A program made the translations under genes and the position numbers. A DNA stretch of 64,000 bases from Nitrospira sp. Lineage in GTDB: Bacteria > Nitrospirota > Nitrospiria > Nitrospirales > Nitrospiraceae. The stretch is taken from positions 806,001 through 870,000 of the forward strand of contig JARFXR010000002.1 of the NCBI GenBank assembly GCA_029194535.1. Direction: 5' to 3'. The notes under the pieces were generated by a model. The model was not told where the DNA came from. It saw nothing but the letters and a program-made list of their open reading frames with translations, and searched no databases. This document shows, piece after piece, positions 1 through 6,976 of this stretch; positions within the stretch are counted from its first letter, which is position 1; each line of letters opens with the position of its first letter.

Positions 1-43
1 CCCCAAGCTCATCACTTTTCTCTAAAGCACTCAGCACACAACC

Positions 44-74
44 CTCAGCACTCGGTACTCAGCACTCCGCACTC
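44..74. repeat. Heptad tandem repeat upstream of hpnA
   Basis: Four in-phase 7-bp units of the form CTCNGNA (CTCAGCA, CTCGGTA, CTCAGCA, CTCCGCA) run up to four bases before the hpnA start codon. More related but out-of-phase units precede it. The same heptad family recurs before nuoB. The array occupies the place where a ribosome binding site would be expected, and no clear Shine-Dalgarno sequence is visible. Confidence 0.75.
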
Positions 75-77
75 TTT

Positions 78-1061
78 ATGAAGGTCCTGGTTACAGGCGC
101 GACCGGATTTGTCGGAGGCGCGGTGGCGCGCGCGCTGGTCCGCGCAGGCGTGAGCATCCGCGTGCTCGCCCGACCCGAATCGGATCTCCGGAATCTCGAA
201 GGCTTGGCGGTTGAACGGGTTGCCGGAGATTTGCGCGATCCGGCCTCGCTGCGCAAGGCCCTTGCAGGCTGCCGGCAGCTCTACCATGTCGCCGCCCACT
301 ACGCCCTCTGGGCCAAAGACCCGTCCATTTTTTATGACATCAACGTGACCGGCACCAGAAACATTCTGGAAGCGGCCCGCGCGGTCGGCATCGAGCGTAC
401 CGTCTATTGCAGTACGATCGGAGCCATCGGATTGCCTCCCGGAGGCGGCGTCGGCACGGAGGAGACACCCGTGTCGCTGGATCAGATGGTCGGGCACTAC
501 AAACGATCCAAGTACTTGGCCGAGCAGGAGGTCCGAAAACTGGCGAAGGACGGGCTGCCCGTGGTGATCGTGAACCCGAGCGCGCCTGTGGGAGCCGGCG
601 ACGTCAAACCGACGCCCACCGGACAAGTGATCGTCGATTTCATGAAAGGCCGCATGCCCGCCTATATTGAAACCGGCATGAACCTGATCGACGTCGATGA
701 CGTGGCGGCCGGCCACCTGCTGGCCATGGAGAAGGGCCGGCAGGGCGAACGCTATATTCTGGGAAACAAGAATCTGATGCTGCGCGAAGTCTTCGAGATC
801 CTCAACCGATTGACCGGGGTGAAGGCTCCCACCCTTAGGCTGCCGAGGCTTGCCGTGCTTCCGCTGGCGTACGGCAATCAATGGATCGCCGCGCTGACCG
901 GCCGGACACCGCGCATTCCCCTTGAAGGCGTGAAGATGGCCAAGTACAAGATGCACTATGATTGCAGCAAGGCCGTGCGTGAACTCGGCCTTCCGCAAAC
1001 GCCTCCAGAGGTGGCGCTGGAAAAGGCGGTGAAGTGGTTTAGATCTCATGGCTACGCCTAA
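78..1061 (+). CDS. hpnA: Hopanoid-associated NAD-dependent sugar epimerase (HpnA-like)
   Basis: 327 aa extended short-chain dehydrogenase/reductase. The Rossmann glycine motif GATGFVG is at residues 7-13 and the catalytic YxxxK (Y141, K145) follows a CST segment near residue 111. Sequence and length match the hopanoid-associated sugar epimerase family, whose members sit in hopanoid gene clusters and are thought to modify a sugar or polyol side chain; the exact substrate is not visible here. The neighbouring CruF-like carotenoid gene fits a role in isoprenoid membrane lipids. The start ATG follows a heptad repeat array rather than a clear ribosome binding site. A generic NAD-dependent epimerase/dehydratase is the fallback annotation. 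Confidence 0.8.
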   Translation: MKVLVTGATGFVGGAVARALVRAGVSIRVLARPESDLRNLEGLAVERVAGDLRDPASLRKALAGCRQLYHVAAHYALWAKDPSIFYDINVTGTRNILEAARAVGIERTVYCSTIGAIGLPPGGGVGTEETPVSLDQMVGHYKRSKYLAEQEVRKLAKDGLPVVIVNPSAPVGAGDVKPTPTGQVIVDFMKGRMPAYIETGMNLIDVDDVAAGHLLAMEKGRQGERYILGNKNLMLREVFEILNRLTGVKAPTLRLPRLAVLPLAYGNQWIAALTGRTPRIPLEGVKMAKYKMHYDCSKAVRELGLPQTPPEVALEKAVKWFRSHGYA

Positions 1062-1076
1062 TCGGATGCTTCAGTG

Positions 1077-1230
1077 GGTAGTGGGTCAGTTTCCTCTTGC
1101 GTCATGCCCGCGAAGGCGGGCATCCACTCCTCAATCACGACTCAATGCTGAGGAGAAGGCCTTGACTGGATTCCCGCTTCCGCGGGAATGACACACTTCA
1201 GTGCTTCTGATGGCAAACTGACCCACGACC
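1077..1230. repeat. MITE-like element with 16-bp terminal inverted repeats
   Basis: The ends (1077-1092 and 1215-1230) are inverted copies matching at 15 of 16 positions. Inside are two further hairpins built on GTCATGCCCGCG / GCGGGCATC and GGATTCCCGC / GCGGGAATGAC. There is no coding capacity. The left half recurs, diverged, at 11853-11950. This looks like a non-autonomous miniature element or structured intergenic repeat between hpnA and the carotenoid gene. Confidence 0.7.
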
Positions 1231-1264
1231 TTTCAGTGAGGCGAGTTGTAAGTCTTGAGTTTTG

Positions 1265-2095
1265 ATGGAACATTTCGATCTTCTCATCAAAACGGTTTTT
1301 CTCCGACCGTATGTCTTCATCTTCCTAGCCGGCTTCCTGGTCTCTGCGACTCCACTGATCGGCTGGTCGAGAACCTGGCGGCTCTGGCTGATCAGCTGGC
1401 TGACCGCTTTCCTGTGCGAGTTCTCTTCGACCAGAACAGGCCTCCCGTTCGGCTGGTACGTGTACACCGGCTCCACGGTCGGCCGGGAACTCTACATTTC
1501 CAACATTCCGTTCATGGATTCAATCTCGTTCAGCTTCCTGCTGTACGCCGCCTATTGCACGGCCTTGTGCTTTCTCCTGCCGCCTCAGGGAACCAACTCC
1601 GCCTCCCGCCTGCAACCGCTCCAGTTCGATCCCGCGGTCCGCAACGGTTGGCGGGTGCTCCTGCTGACGTCGCTGCTGTTCGCCGCGATCGACATGGTGA
1701 TCGATCCGGTGGCGTTGCAGGGTGACCGCTGGTTCTTGGGCAAACTCTACTACTATGCGGAGGACGGCGTTCACTTCGGCGTCCCTTTGTCCAATTACGT
1801 CGGCTGGATGGTGGTGGGCCTGATTTCCCTCGCCATCTATTTTCGGTTGGACCGCCGCCTGCCTCCCCTTGCCGCCCGGGACGGAACGGCGACCACCAAT
1901 CGAATCTTAATGGGAGTCGGCCTGTACTATGGAGTGCTGCTGTTCAATCTGGCCGTGACCTTCTGGATCGGCGAAACGACGCTCGGCCTTTCCGGCGTTC
2001 TGATGTTTTTTCCGCTCACCGTTCTGCTGATCCTCCGCCTCACGACGCCCCGCAAACCGCTGGTCGCTGGCAATGACCCGGCAGAATTTGTATAG
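1265..2095 (+). CDS. Carotenoid biosynthesis membrane protein, CruF-like
   Basis: 276 aa polytopic protein with about seven hydrophobic segments. It resembles the CruF/DUF422 carotenoid biosynthesis family, whose characterised members hydrate the 1',2' double bond of acyclic or monocyclic carotenoid ends. Acidic and aromatic residues are embedded in membrane segments, for example the stretch with E, S, R and G around residues 45-55 and a D in a hydrophobic segment at about residue 150. The start is taken at ATG 1265; an in-frame TTG lies one codon upstream. The stop is 12 bp before the cytochrome gene, so the two are probably co-transcribed. Family-level identification only. Confidence 0.65.
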   Translation: MEHFDLLIKTVFLRPYVFIFLAGFLVSATPLIGWSRTWRLWLISWLTAFLCEFSSTRTGLPFGWYVYTGSTVGRELYISNIPFMDSISFSFLLYAAYCTALCFLLPPQGTNSASRLQPLQFDPAVRNGWRVLLLTSLLFAAIDMVIDPVALQGDRWFLGKLYYYAEDGVHFGVPLSNYVGWMVVGLISLAIYFRLDRRLPPLAARDGTATTNRILMGVGLYYGVLLFNLAVTFWIGETTLGLSGVLMFFPLTVLLILRLTTPRKPLVAGNDPAEFV

Positions 2096-2107
2096 TGTTA
2101 ATCCAGT

Positions 2108-2722
2108 ATGAAAAAGCGGGTGATCGGAGTCGCCGTCGCGATCTGCCTCGTGACGTTGGGTATGATCGGATGGGTCGGCTACCAGCTCTTCACAACCGGC
2201 TTCAGCGCGAAGACGGAGCCTCATGCCCTCGAGGTTCTGATCGCCCGACAGATTCGCCATCTCGCCGTTCCCCTCGCCCAGCGAAACGCGCCGAATCCCG
2301 TGCCGCTGACTCCCACCGTCTTGAAAGACGCGCGGGCTCATTTTGCCGACCATTGCGCCATCTGCCACGCCAACGACGGCAGCGGACGAACGCCGATCGG
2401 CAAGAACGTCTATCCCAAGGCTCCCGATTTGCGCCGGACGGACACGCAGTCGATGTCGGACGGAGAGTTGTTCTGGGCGATCCACAACGGCATCCGCTTC
2501 ACCGCCATGCCGGCCTGGGGCGGCGACGAGCCTGAAAAGGATTTGGACAGCTGGAAACTGGTTCATTTCATCCGACACCTCCCCAATCTGACTCCGGAGG
2601 AACTCCATGAGATGAAGGGGCTCAACCCCAAGACCCGGCATGAGATGGAAGAGGAAGCCGCGAACGACAAATTCCTGGAAGGAGACGATGCCGCCGGAGA
2701 CTCCGACGGCCATCACCACTGA
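2108..2722 (+). CDS. Monoheme c-type cytochrome, membrane anchored
   Basis: 204 aa. Residues 5-27 form an uncleaved-looking signal anchor, placing the rest in the periplasm. A single heme c motif, CAICH, is at residues 83-87, and the likely axial methionine is M134 in the AMPAW segment, giving a class I cytochrome c fold of about 90 residues. The C-terminus is acidic and ends in three histidines. The gene starts 12 bp after the carotenoid gene. It probably carries electrons in the periplasm, but the partner cannot be told from the sequence. Confidence 0.85.
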   Translation: MKKRVIGVAVAICLVTLGMIGWVGYQLFTTGFSAKTEPHALEVLIARQIRHLAVPLAQRNAPNPVPLTPTVLKDARAHFADHCAICHANDGSGRTPIGKNVYPKAPDLRRTDTQSMSDGELFWAIHNGIRFTAMPAWGGDEPEKDLDSWKLVHFIRHLPNLTPEELHEMKGLNPKTRHEMEEEAANDKFLEGDDAAGDSDGHHH

Positions 2723-2757
2723 ATCATCATGCCTCATACATAAGGAGCGACCGACTT

Positions 2758-3114
2758 ATGATTCGACATCTGATGGTTCGACATCTGATCATGGCAGCGC
2801 TCGTCCTATTCTGCTCCGCCACCGCCTTCGCCCATGGGTCCGGCCAACACGTGCTCGGCACCGTGGCCGTGATCGACCGGGACCACATTCAGGTAAAAAC
2901 GCCCAAGGGCGAAACCGTGACGGTCAAGCTGACGAAAGAGACTCGATTCAAGGAGAAGGGCAATCCGAACTCGACGGAGTTACCCGTCGCGGGAGACCGC
3001 GTGGTGATCGACGCGATCAAGGAGAAGAAAGCCCTGATCGCGACGGAAGTCCATTTCTCTGCGGCGAAGAAAGCGGCCGCGGCGGCCGTACCGGCTCCGG
3101 CGCCGGCCCAGTAA
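2758..3114 (+). CDS. Small exported protein, DUF5666-like
   Basis: 118 aa with a signal peptide ending near AFA-HG (residues 1-25). The mature part has the alternating pattern of a small beta-barrel (GTVAVIDRDHIQVKTPKGETVTVKL, summarised as residues 34-60), typical of DUF5666-type or OB-like domains, followed by an Ala/Pro-rich tail. A short His-containing N-terminus (HGSGQH) could bind metal, but this is not established. A good AAGGAG-type ribosome binding site lies upstream of ATG 2758. Function unknown; it sits between a cytochrome and a holin-like membrane protein. Confidence 0.6.
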   Translation: MIRHLMVRHLIMAALVLFCSATAFAHGSGQHVLGTVAVIDRDHIQVKTPKGETVTVKLTKETRFKEKGNPNSTELPVAGDRVVIDAIKEKKALIATEVHFSAAKKAAAAAVPAPAPAQ

Positions 3115-3128
3115 GCGCAAGGAGCGAG

Positions 3129-3527
3129 ATGCAGACGGCAGCGGCGCGGATCTTCATAACCGGCATCGCCGTGTTCCTCGCGGTGGCGACCGTCCCTGGA
3201 ATCGAAGTGCGCGATATGGCGGCCGGTGTCGCCGCCGTCCTGGTGCTCACGATTCTCAATCTGTTGATCCGCCCGATCCTCTTGATCCTGACTCTGCCGT
3301 TGATCGTGCTGTCGCTCGGCCTCTTTCTGGTCGTCGTCAACGCGCTCCTGCTTGAATTGACCGCCTATCTGGTCAAGGGCTTCACCGTGTCGGGATTCTG
3401 GTCTGCCGTAGGCGGCGCGCTGGTGATCAGCGTCGTCACCAGCATCCTGAGCCTGTTCACCGGCGACTCTCGCCGGATCGAGGTGCGCCGCTCGGAGCCG
3501 CGCCCGCCCAAGATCATCAACCCGTGA
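3129..3527 (+). CDS. Phage holin family IV-like membrane protein
   Basis: 132 aa with four predicted membrane helices, including the Asn/Arg/Pro kink (LNLLIRPILLILTLPL, residues about 40-55) characteristic of the Phage_holin_4_2 (former DUF360) family. Members are widespread chromosomal membrane proteins of unknown role and are not evidence of a prophage. The ATG at 3129 has GGAGCGAG just upstream, and the C-terminus is a basic cytoplasmic tail. The gene follows the small exported protein after 14 bp. Confidence 0.7.
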   Translation: MQTAAARIFITGIAVFLAVATVPGIEVRDMAAGVAAVLVLTILNLLIRPILLILTLPLIVLSLGLFLVVVNALLLELTAYLVKGFTVSGFWSAVGGALVISVVTSILSLFTGDSRRIEVRRSEPRPPKIINP

Positions 3528-3668
3528 CGATGTCCAGGCCGCCTCTATGTCCACATCCAATATCGACCTCGGAAAAATATGAGAATCCGATGCTCGCGAA
3601 GAGTCTCGTCATTGAATTGCCGTGCCCGCATTGCTAGAATGCAGCCTCTTTTTTGAACGAACCACACC

Positions 3669-5489
3669 ATGCGATCGACTGTGACCCAGAGCAAAGCCCA
3701 GCCTGAAACGCACCTGCAACGGACCCTTACGTCGGTGTTGAACGATCTGCCGGTCGATTCCGCGCTGGCCGCCGTGTTCCATCAGGAGCAGGGGCCGCTG
3801 GTCGGTCATGCTGCGCGAGGTTTCACGTCTCGGGATGTTCACGCGATTCTCCGGACGCTATCGGCTCCGGCGCTTGCCGATGGGTCGTCCTCGCACGATC
3901 AGGACAGCGGCCGCACGATGCGGGTCCGCATGGTCACACCGGGGGCGAAGTCGCTCCTGAGCGTGCCGCTCAAGTACCGCAACCGCACCTACGGCTTCCT
4001 CGTGATCGGCCGAAAGGAAGGAGCGTCGTTCGCAAAAAAAGAAAAGGGCTTGATGGATCAAGCCAGCGACGACGTCACCAAAGCGTTGGATCGCGAAGGG
4101 CTGTTCAACATGAACGTGGTCCTCAGCCGCGCGTTGGTCTCGAACGAACCGGCCGCCGCGCCGCAATCAGCCGCCGACATGTTCGTCGCCCCCGTTTCGC
4201 AGGTTACGCCGGAGCTACAGGAAAAAATCACGGCGGCACTGACCGACGCCAACCACACCGTCTCCTTTGACCGCGCCTGGGTCTGCCACTACGACCCCAT
4301 CGCCGGCAACGTCGAAGTCCTCGGCTTGGCGGGCGACGTACGGGGCGAGCAGAAAGACGGCAAGAAAGACCTCAAGCCCGGCCATCGTTTGACCCTGGAC
4401 AGTTCGGCAGCCGGCTGGGCGATCCGCCATCGCAAACCCCGTGTGGATCATGACCTTGCTTCGACCCAAGGCCGCTTCCTGGACCACAAGCAGGTGTTCA
4501 AGGACCGCTTCCAATCTTCACTGGTCCTTCCCTTCTTCGTTCGCGGCCAGGTCGGAGGGACGCTGACGTTGGCGTCGCGGGAAGCCGGACGGTACCAACC
4601 GACGGATGCGCGCACGCTCGAACCGGTTATTCTCAAATTGGCGGAATTGCTTCAGGCTCCGTCCCCGCAGCCCAGTCCGGTCAAAAGCGACGCAGGCACC
4701 TCCGAAGCGCAGGGAGCCTCCGCCTCACCAAGCGCTCCTCCACTGGAGCCGTCGATCCGCAAACAGGAACGCCAGGCTGCGATCGGAGAATTCAGCGCGT
4801 TTCTTGCCACCGAGATCCGTGAGCCGCTCGGGTCCATCCGCGCGCAGTTGGAGGAAGTGACGGGGGAGGGCATTCTGGATTTCGACCCGCAAACCCGGGT
4901 GGAAAATGCCATGCGCGATTTGATTCGCGTCGAGGCGATCCTCAATGAGATTCTGGACTTCGCCAAGCCGCTCGAGCTCAACCGCCGGCTGGTCCGCATA
5001 CCCGAGGTCATCGAAAGCGCGCTGACCGTCGTCGCGACCGACTTGGAGGTCACACGGATCCACGTCACCAAGGAATACGCGCCGATCTTGGCGCCGGTCC
5101 GAGGCGACGAAGCCAAGCTCCAACAGGTGTTCCTGAGCATCTTCAAGAACGCCTGCGAGGCCATGACGCCCGGCGGGCAGCTCACGATCCATGTCAGCCA
5201 GCATCGAGCCGGCCGTGGGATCGAAGATCACATTCTGATCAAGAACGATGGAGCGCCGATTCCTTCGGAGATCGTCGACAAGGTCTTCGAGCCGTTCTTT
5301 ACGACCAAGCGCACCGGTACAGGCCTCGGGCTCGCCACCGTGAAAAAGATCGTCGAGGAGCACGGCGGGTCGATTACGATCGGCAGTGCGCCGGGCGAGG
5401 ATACCACCGTCACGATCCGCCTTCCGGGGGTGAGCCGCGGACCGGCATTCCGCCACCGAGGCCGGGGACGACGGCCGCCCCGCCGCTAA
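3669..5489 (+). CDS. GAF-domain sensor histidine kinase homolog lacking the H-box histidine
   Basis: 606 aa, cytoplasmic, no membrane segments. Two GAF-like domains (about residues 20-140 and 175-325) precede a DHp helix pair and a HATPase domain. In the H-box the usual AHEIRNPL is ATEIREPL, so the phospho-acceptor histidine is Thr381. The N-box (NACEAM) and the G2 lid (GTGLGL) are present, while the G1 box is atypical (NDGAPIP). ATP binding is plausible, but canonical autophosphorylation is not. No response regulator is adjacent. The Arg-rich C-terminal tail ends at a TAA that lies at the boundary of a REP-like repeat, so the tail may have been altered by that insertion. Confidence 0.8.
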   Translation: MRSTVTQSKAQPETHLQRTLTSVLNDLPVDSALAAVFHQEQGPLVGHAARGFTSRDVHAILRTLSAPALADGSSSHDQDSGRTMRVRMVTPGAKSLLSVPLKYRNRTYGFLVIGRKEGASFAKKEKGLMDQASDDVTKALDREGLFNMNVVLSRALVSNEPAAAPQSAADMFVAPVSQVTPELQEKITAALTDANHTVSFDRAWVCHYDPIAGNVEVLGLAGDVRGEQKDGKKDLKPGHRLTLDSSAAGWAIRHRKPRVDHDLASTQGRFLDHKQVFKDRFQSSLVLPFFVRGQVGGTLTLASREAGRYQPTDARTLEPVILKLAELLQAPSPQPSPVKSDAGTSEAQGASASPSAPPLEPSIRKQERQAAIGEFSAFLATEIREPLGSIRAQLEEVTGEGILDFDPQTRVENAMRDLIRVEAILNEILDFAKPLELNRRLVRIPEVIESALTVVATDLEVTRIHVTKEYAPILAPVRGDEAKLQQVFLSIFKNACEAMTPGGQLTIHVSQHRAGRGIEDHILIKNDGAPIPSEIVDKVFEPFFTTKRTGTGLGLATVKKIVEEHGGSITIGSAPGEDTTVTIRLPGVSRGPAFRHRGRGRRPPRR

Positions 5490-5553
5490 GGAGGTCAGGA
5501 ACCCTCTGCGCGAAGCGCCCTGCGGGTCGTGCCGACACATGGTTCCTGCGCCT
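5490..5553. repeat. REP-like palindromic repeat, copy 1
   Basis: About 64 bp imperfect palindrome with ends GAGGTCAGGAACC and GGTTCCTGCGCC and a shared core containing GCGCGAAGCGCCCTGCGGG. It begins immediately after the stop codon of the GAF kinase gene; the bases GCCGCTAAGG that include this stop also precede copy 2. Two more copies lie at 6177 and 6909. Confidence 0.8.
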
Positions 5554-5729
5554 TTGTTTCTCCTTGTGTCTTCAAACACATAGCCGCTGGACTCCTGGTC
5601 AACCCCGATTGCTTTCATCCTTGACAGAAGCCGGTATCCCTGGCTATGATCCGCCCACTTGATCAGGCCTTATCACACAGACCTATGTACGGCAATCCTT
5701 CACCCACCATCATTCAAAGGAGAAGGGGT

Positions 5730-6098
5730 ATGAAGCTCGTATTCGGCATTCTTGCAACAGCCTCCGGTGTGCTGTTTGCCCTATCCATGGCTTCGGCCAA
5801 TCCTGCAATGCTGCCCAAGCATGAGGGCTATCCGATGAAGAACAGCGGCAGTCCGGTCAACGGCCAGCCGACGGCCAATGATCCCGGCCAGACCAACGCG
5901 AGCGGCGAGAAGGCCGATCTCAAAGCCGCCGCATTCGACGATACGCATGTCAAGCAGGACCTTAAGAAGACGGACAATGATCGTATCACAGCCAGTCAGG
6001 GCGCCGGCCAGTTGCCCAAGGTCCAGGGTCCGCAGATCCAGATCGCGCCTCCGGTGACCTCTGCCACGAAGATCAGCGGAGACCGCAAGATCGACTAA
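5730..6098 (+). CDS. Small exported protein of unknown function
   Basis: 122 aa. ATG 5730 is chosen because AAAGGAGAAGGGG lies just upstream; an in-frame start 84 bp earlier would put residues before the signal peptide. Residues 1-21 form a signal peptide ending near ASA-NP. The mature protein is hydrophilic, rich in Gly, Asn, Lys and Asp, with no cysteines and no recognisable fold, and may be disordered. A strong hairpin terminator follows the stop, so it is probably a single-gene unit. No family recognised. Confidence 0.6.
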   Translation: MKLVFGILATASGVLFALSMASANPAMLPKHEGYPMKNSGSPVNGQPTANDPGQTNASGEKADLKAAAFDDTHVKQDLKKTDNDRITASQGAGQLPKVQGPQIQIAPPVTSATKISGDRKID

Positions 6099-6123
6099 CG
6101 CCTTCAGGCATGTAAGAACGGGC

Positions 6124-6163
6124 AGGGGGGACGTTGCGTCGACCGCAGCGTTCCCCCTTCTCA
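6124..6163 (+). terminator. Rho-independent-like terminator
   Basis: GC-rich hairpin with arms GGGGGACGTTGCG and CGCAGCGTTCCCCC (one-base mismatches in the middle) around a 5-base loop, followed by a moderately T-rich tail. It lies 26 bp after the small exported protein gene. Confidence 0.65.
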
Positions 6164-6176
6164 TTTGAGCGCCGCT

Positions 6177-6242
6177 AAGGGGGCAGGAACCATTTGCGCG
6201 AAGCGCCCTGCGGGTCGTGCCGGCAGATGGTTCCTGACCCCC
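6177..6242. repeat. REP-like palindromic repeat, copy 2
   Basis: About 66 bp palindrome with ends AGGGGGCAGGAACCA and TGGTTCCTGACCCCCT and the same core as copies 1 and 3. Its right end lies three bases from the stop codon of the minus-strand DNA glycosylase gene. Confidence 0.85.
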
Positions 6243-6245
6243 TCG

Positions 6246-6797
6246 TTATCCTGACGAAGCCGGTTCACTCGACAGCAAGCGAAATCGCCAAGGTTTTTTC
6301 GCCCAACTGCCCGCGTAATCCACACCGATGCGCGGGAACGTTCCGATGGGTGTCTTCCTCGTTCTCTTTTCCCGCTCTTCGAACCAAAGCTGCTCGCCGA
6401 TCGTCATGTCGAGCCGGTTCAGCGTCCGGTCGATACCGAGGGCGCGACAGACCCGACCAGGTCCGTCGATTAATAAGCCATCCAGTTGAATCGCCCGAAT
6501 CAGGACGGCGGCTGGAAAGTCCGGACGTTCCGTCACGACGTTCAGGCAATGGTACATGCCGTAGATAAGATACACGTATGAGACCCCCGGCGAGCCAAAT
6601 AGGACGTCGGTTCTGGCTGTTCGGCCTTTCGAGGCATGGCAGGCCTTGTCCGAGGGTCCCACATACGCCTCCACTTCGACGATCTTGCCGGCCAGCGTCT
6701 CCGTGCCGTTTTTCCGAATCAGGTACTTCCCCACGAGGGACCGCGCGACCGTCAGGGTCGGACGATTGAAATAGGCTTGTGACAGAACCGTCGGCAT
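6246..6797 (-). CDS. DNA-3-methyladenine glycosylase (AAG/MPG family)
   Basis: 183 aa. Matches the methylpurine-DNA glycosylase family along its length: ARSLVGKYLIRK near the N-terminus, the catalytic region with IVEVEAYVGPSDKACHA, the FGSPGVSYVYLIYGMYHCLNVV hydrophobic core (cited by its first and last few residues), and a conserved DGPGRVCRAL helix. The enzyme excises alkylated purines in base excision repair. ATG 6797 is preferred; an in-frame TTG at 6815 would add six residues, and neither start has a strong ribosome binding site. The C-terminus ends beside a REP-like repeat. Confidence 0.85.
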   Translation of the reverse strand: MPTVLSQAYFNRPTLTVARSLVGKYLIRKNGTETLAGKIVEVEAYVGPSDKACHASKGRTARTDVLFGSPGVSYVYLIYGMYHCLNVVTERPDFPAAVLIRAIQLDGLLIDGPGRVCRALGIDRTLNRLDMTIGEQLWFEEREKRTRKTPIGTFPRIGVDYAGSWAKKPWRFRLLSSEPASSG

Positions 6798-6908
6798 GGG
6801 AATGTTTGGTGACAAATGCTGAATGGTAACCGGCCGGGCGCTGCTCTTTCAATTCAACAGTTATCATTTGTCATTCCACATTCGCTGCATATCGGCCTTA
6901 GGCAGTAA

Positions 6909-6972
6909 GGGGGTCAGGAACCAATTGCGCAAAGCGCCCGGCGGGTCGTTCCGACAAATGGTTCCTGACCCC
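6909..6972. repeat. REP-like palindromic repeat, copy 3
   Basis: 64 bp palindrome with near-perfect ends GGGGTCAGGAACCA and TGGTTCCTGACCCC and a core containing GCGCAAAGCGCCCGGCGGG. Its right end lies four bases from the stop codon of the minus-strand TonB-dependent receptor gene. Confidence 0.85.
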
Positions 6973-6976
6973 GCTA

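Noticed and set aside
3129-3527. Prophage remnant because of the holin-like protein
   Set aside because: The Phage_holin_4_2 family is common on chromosomes and no other phage gene is nearby.
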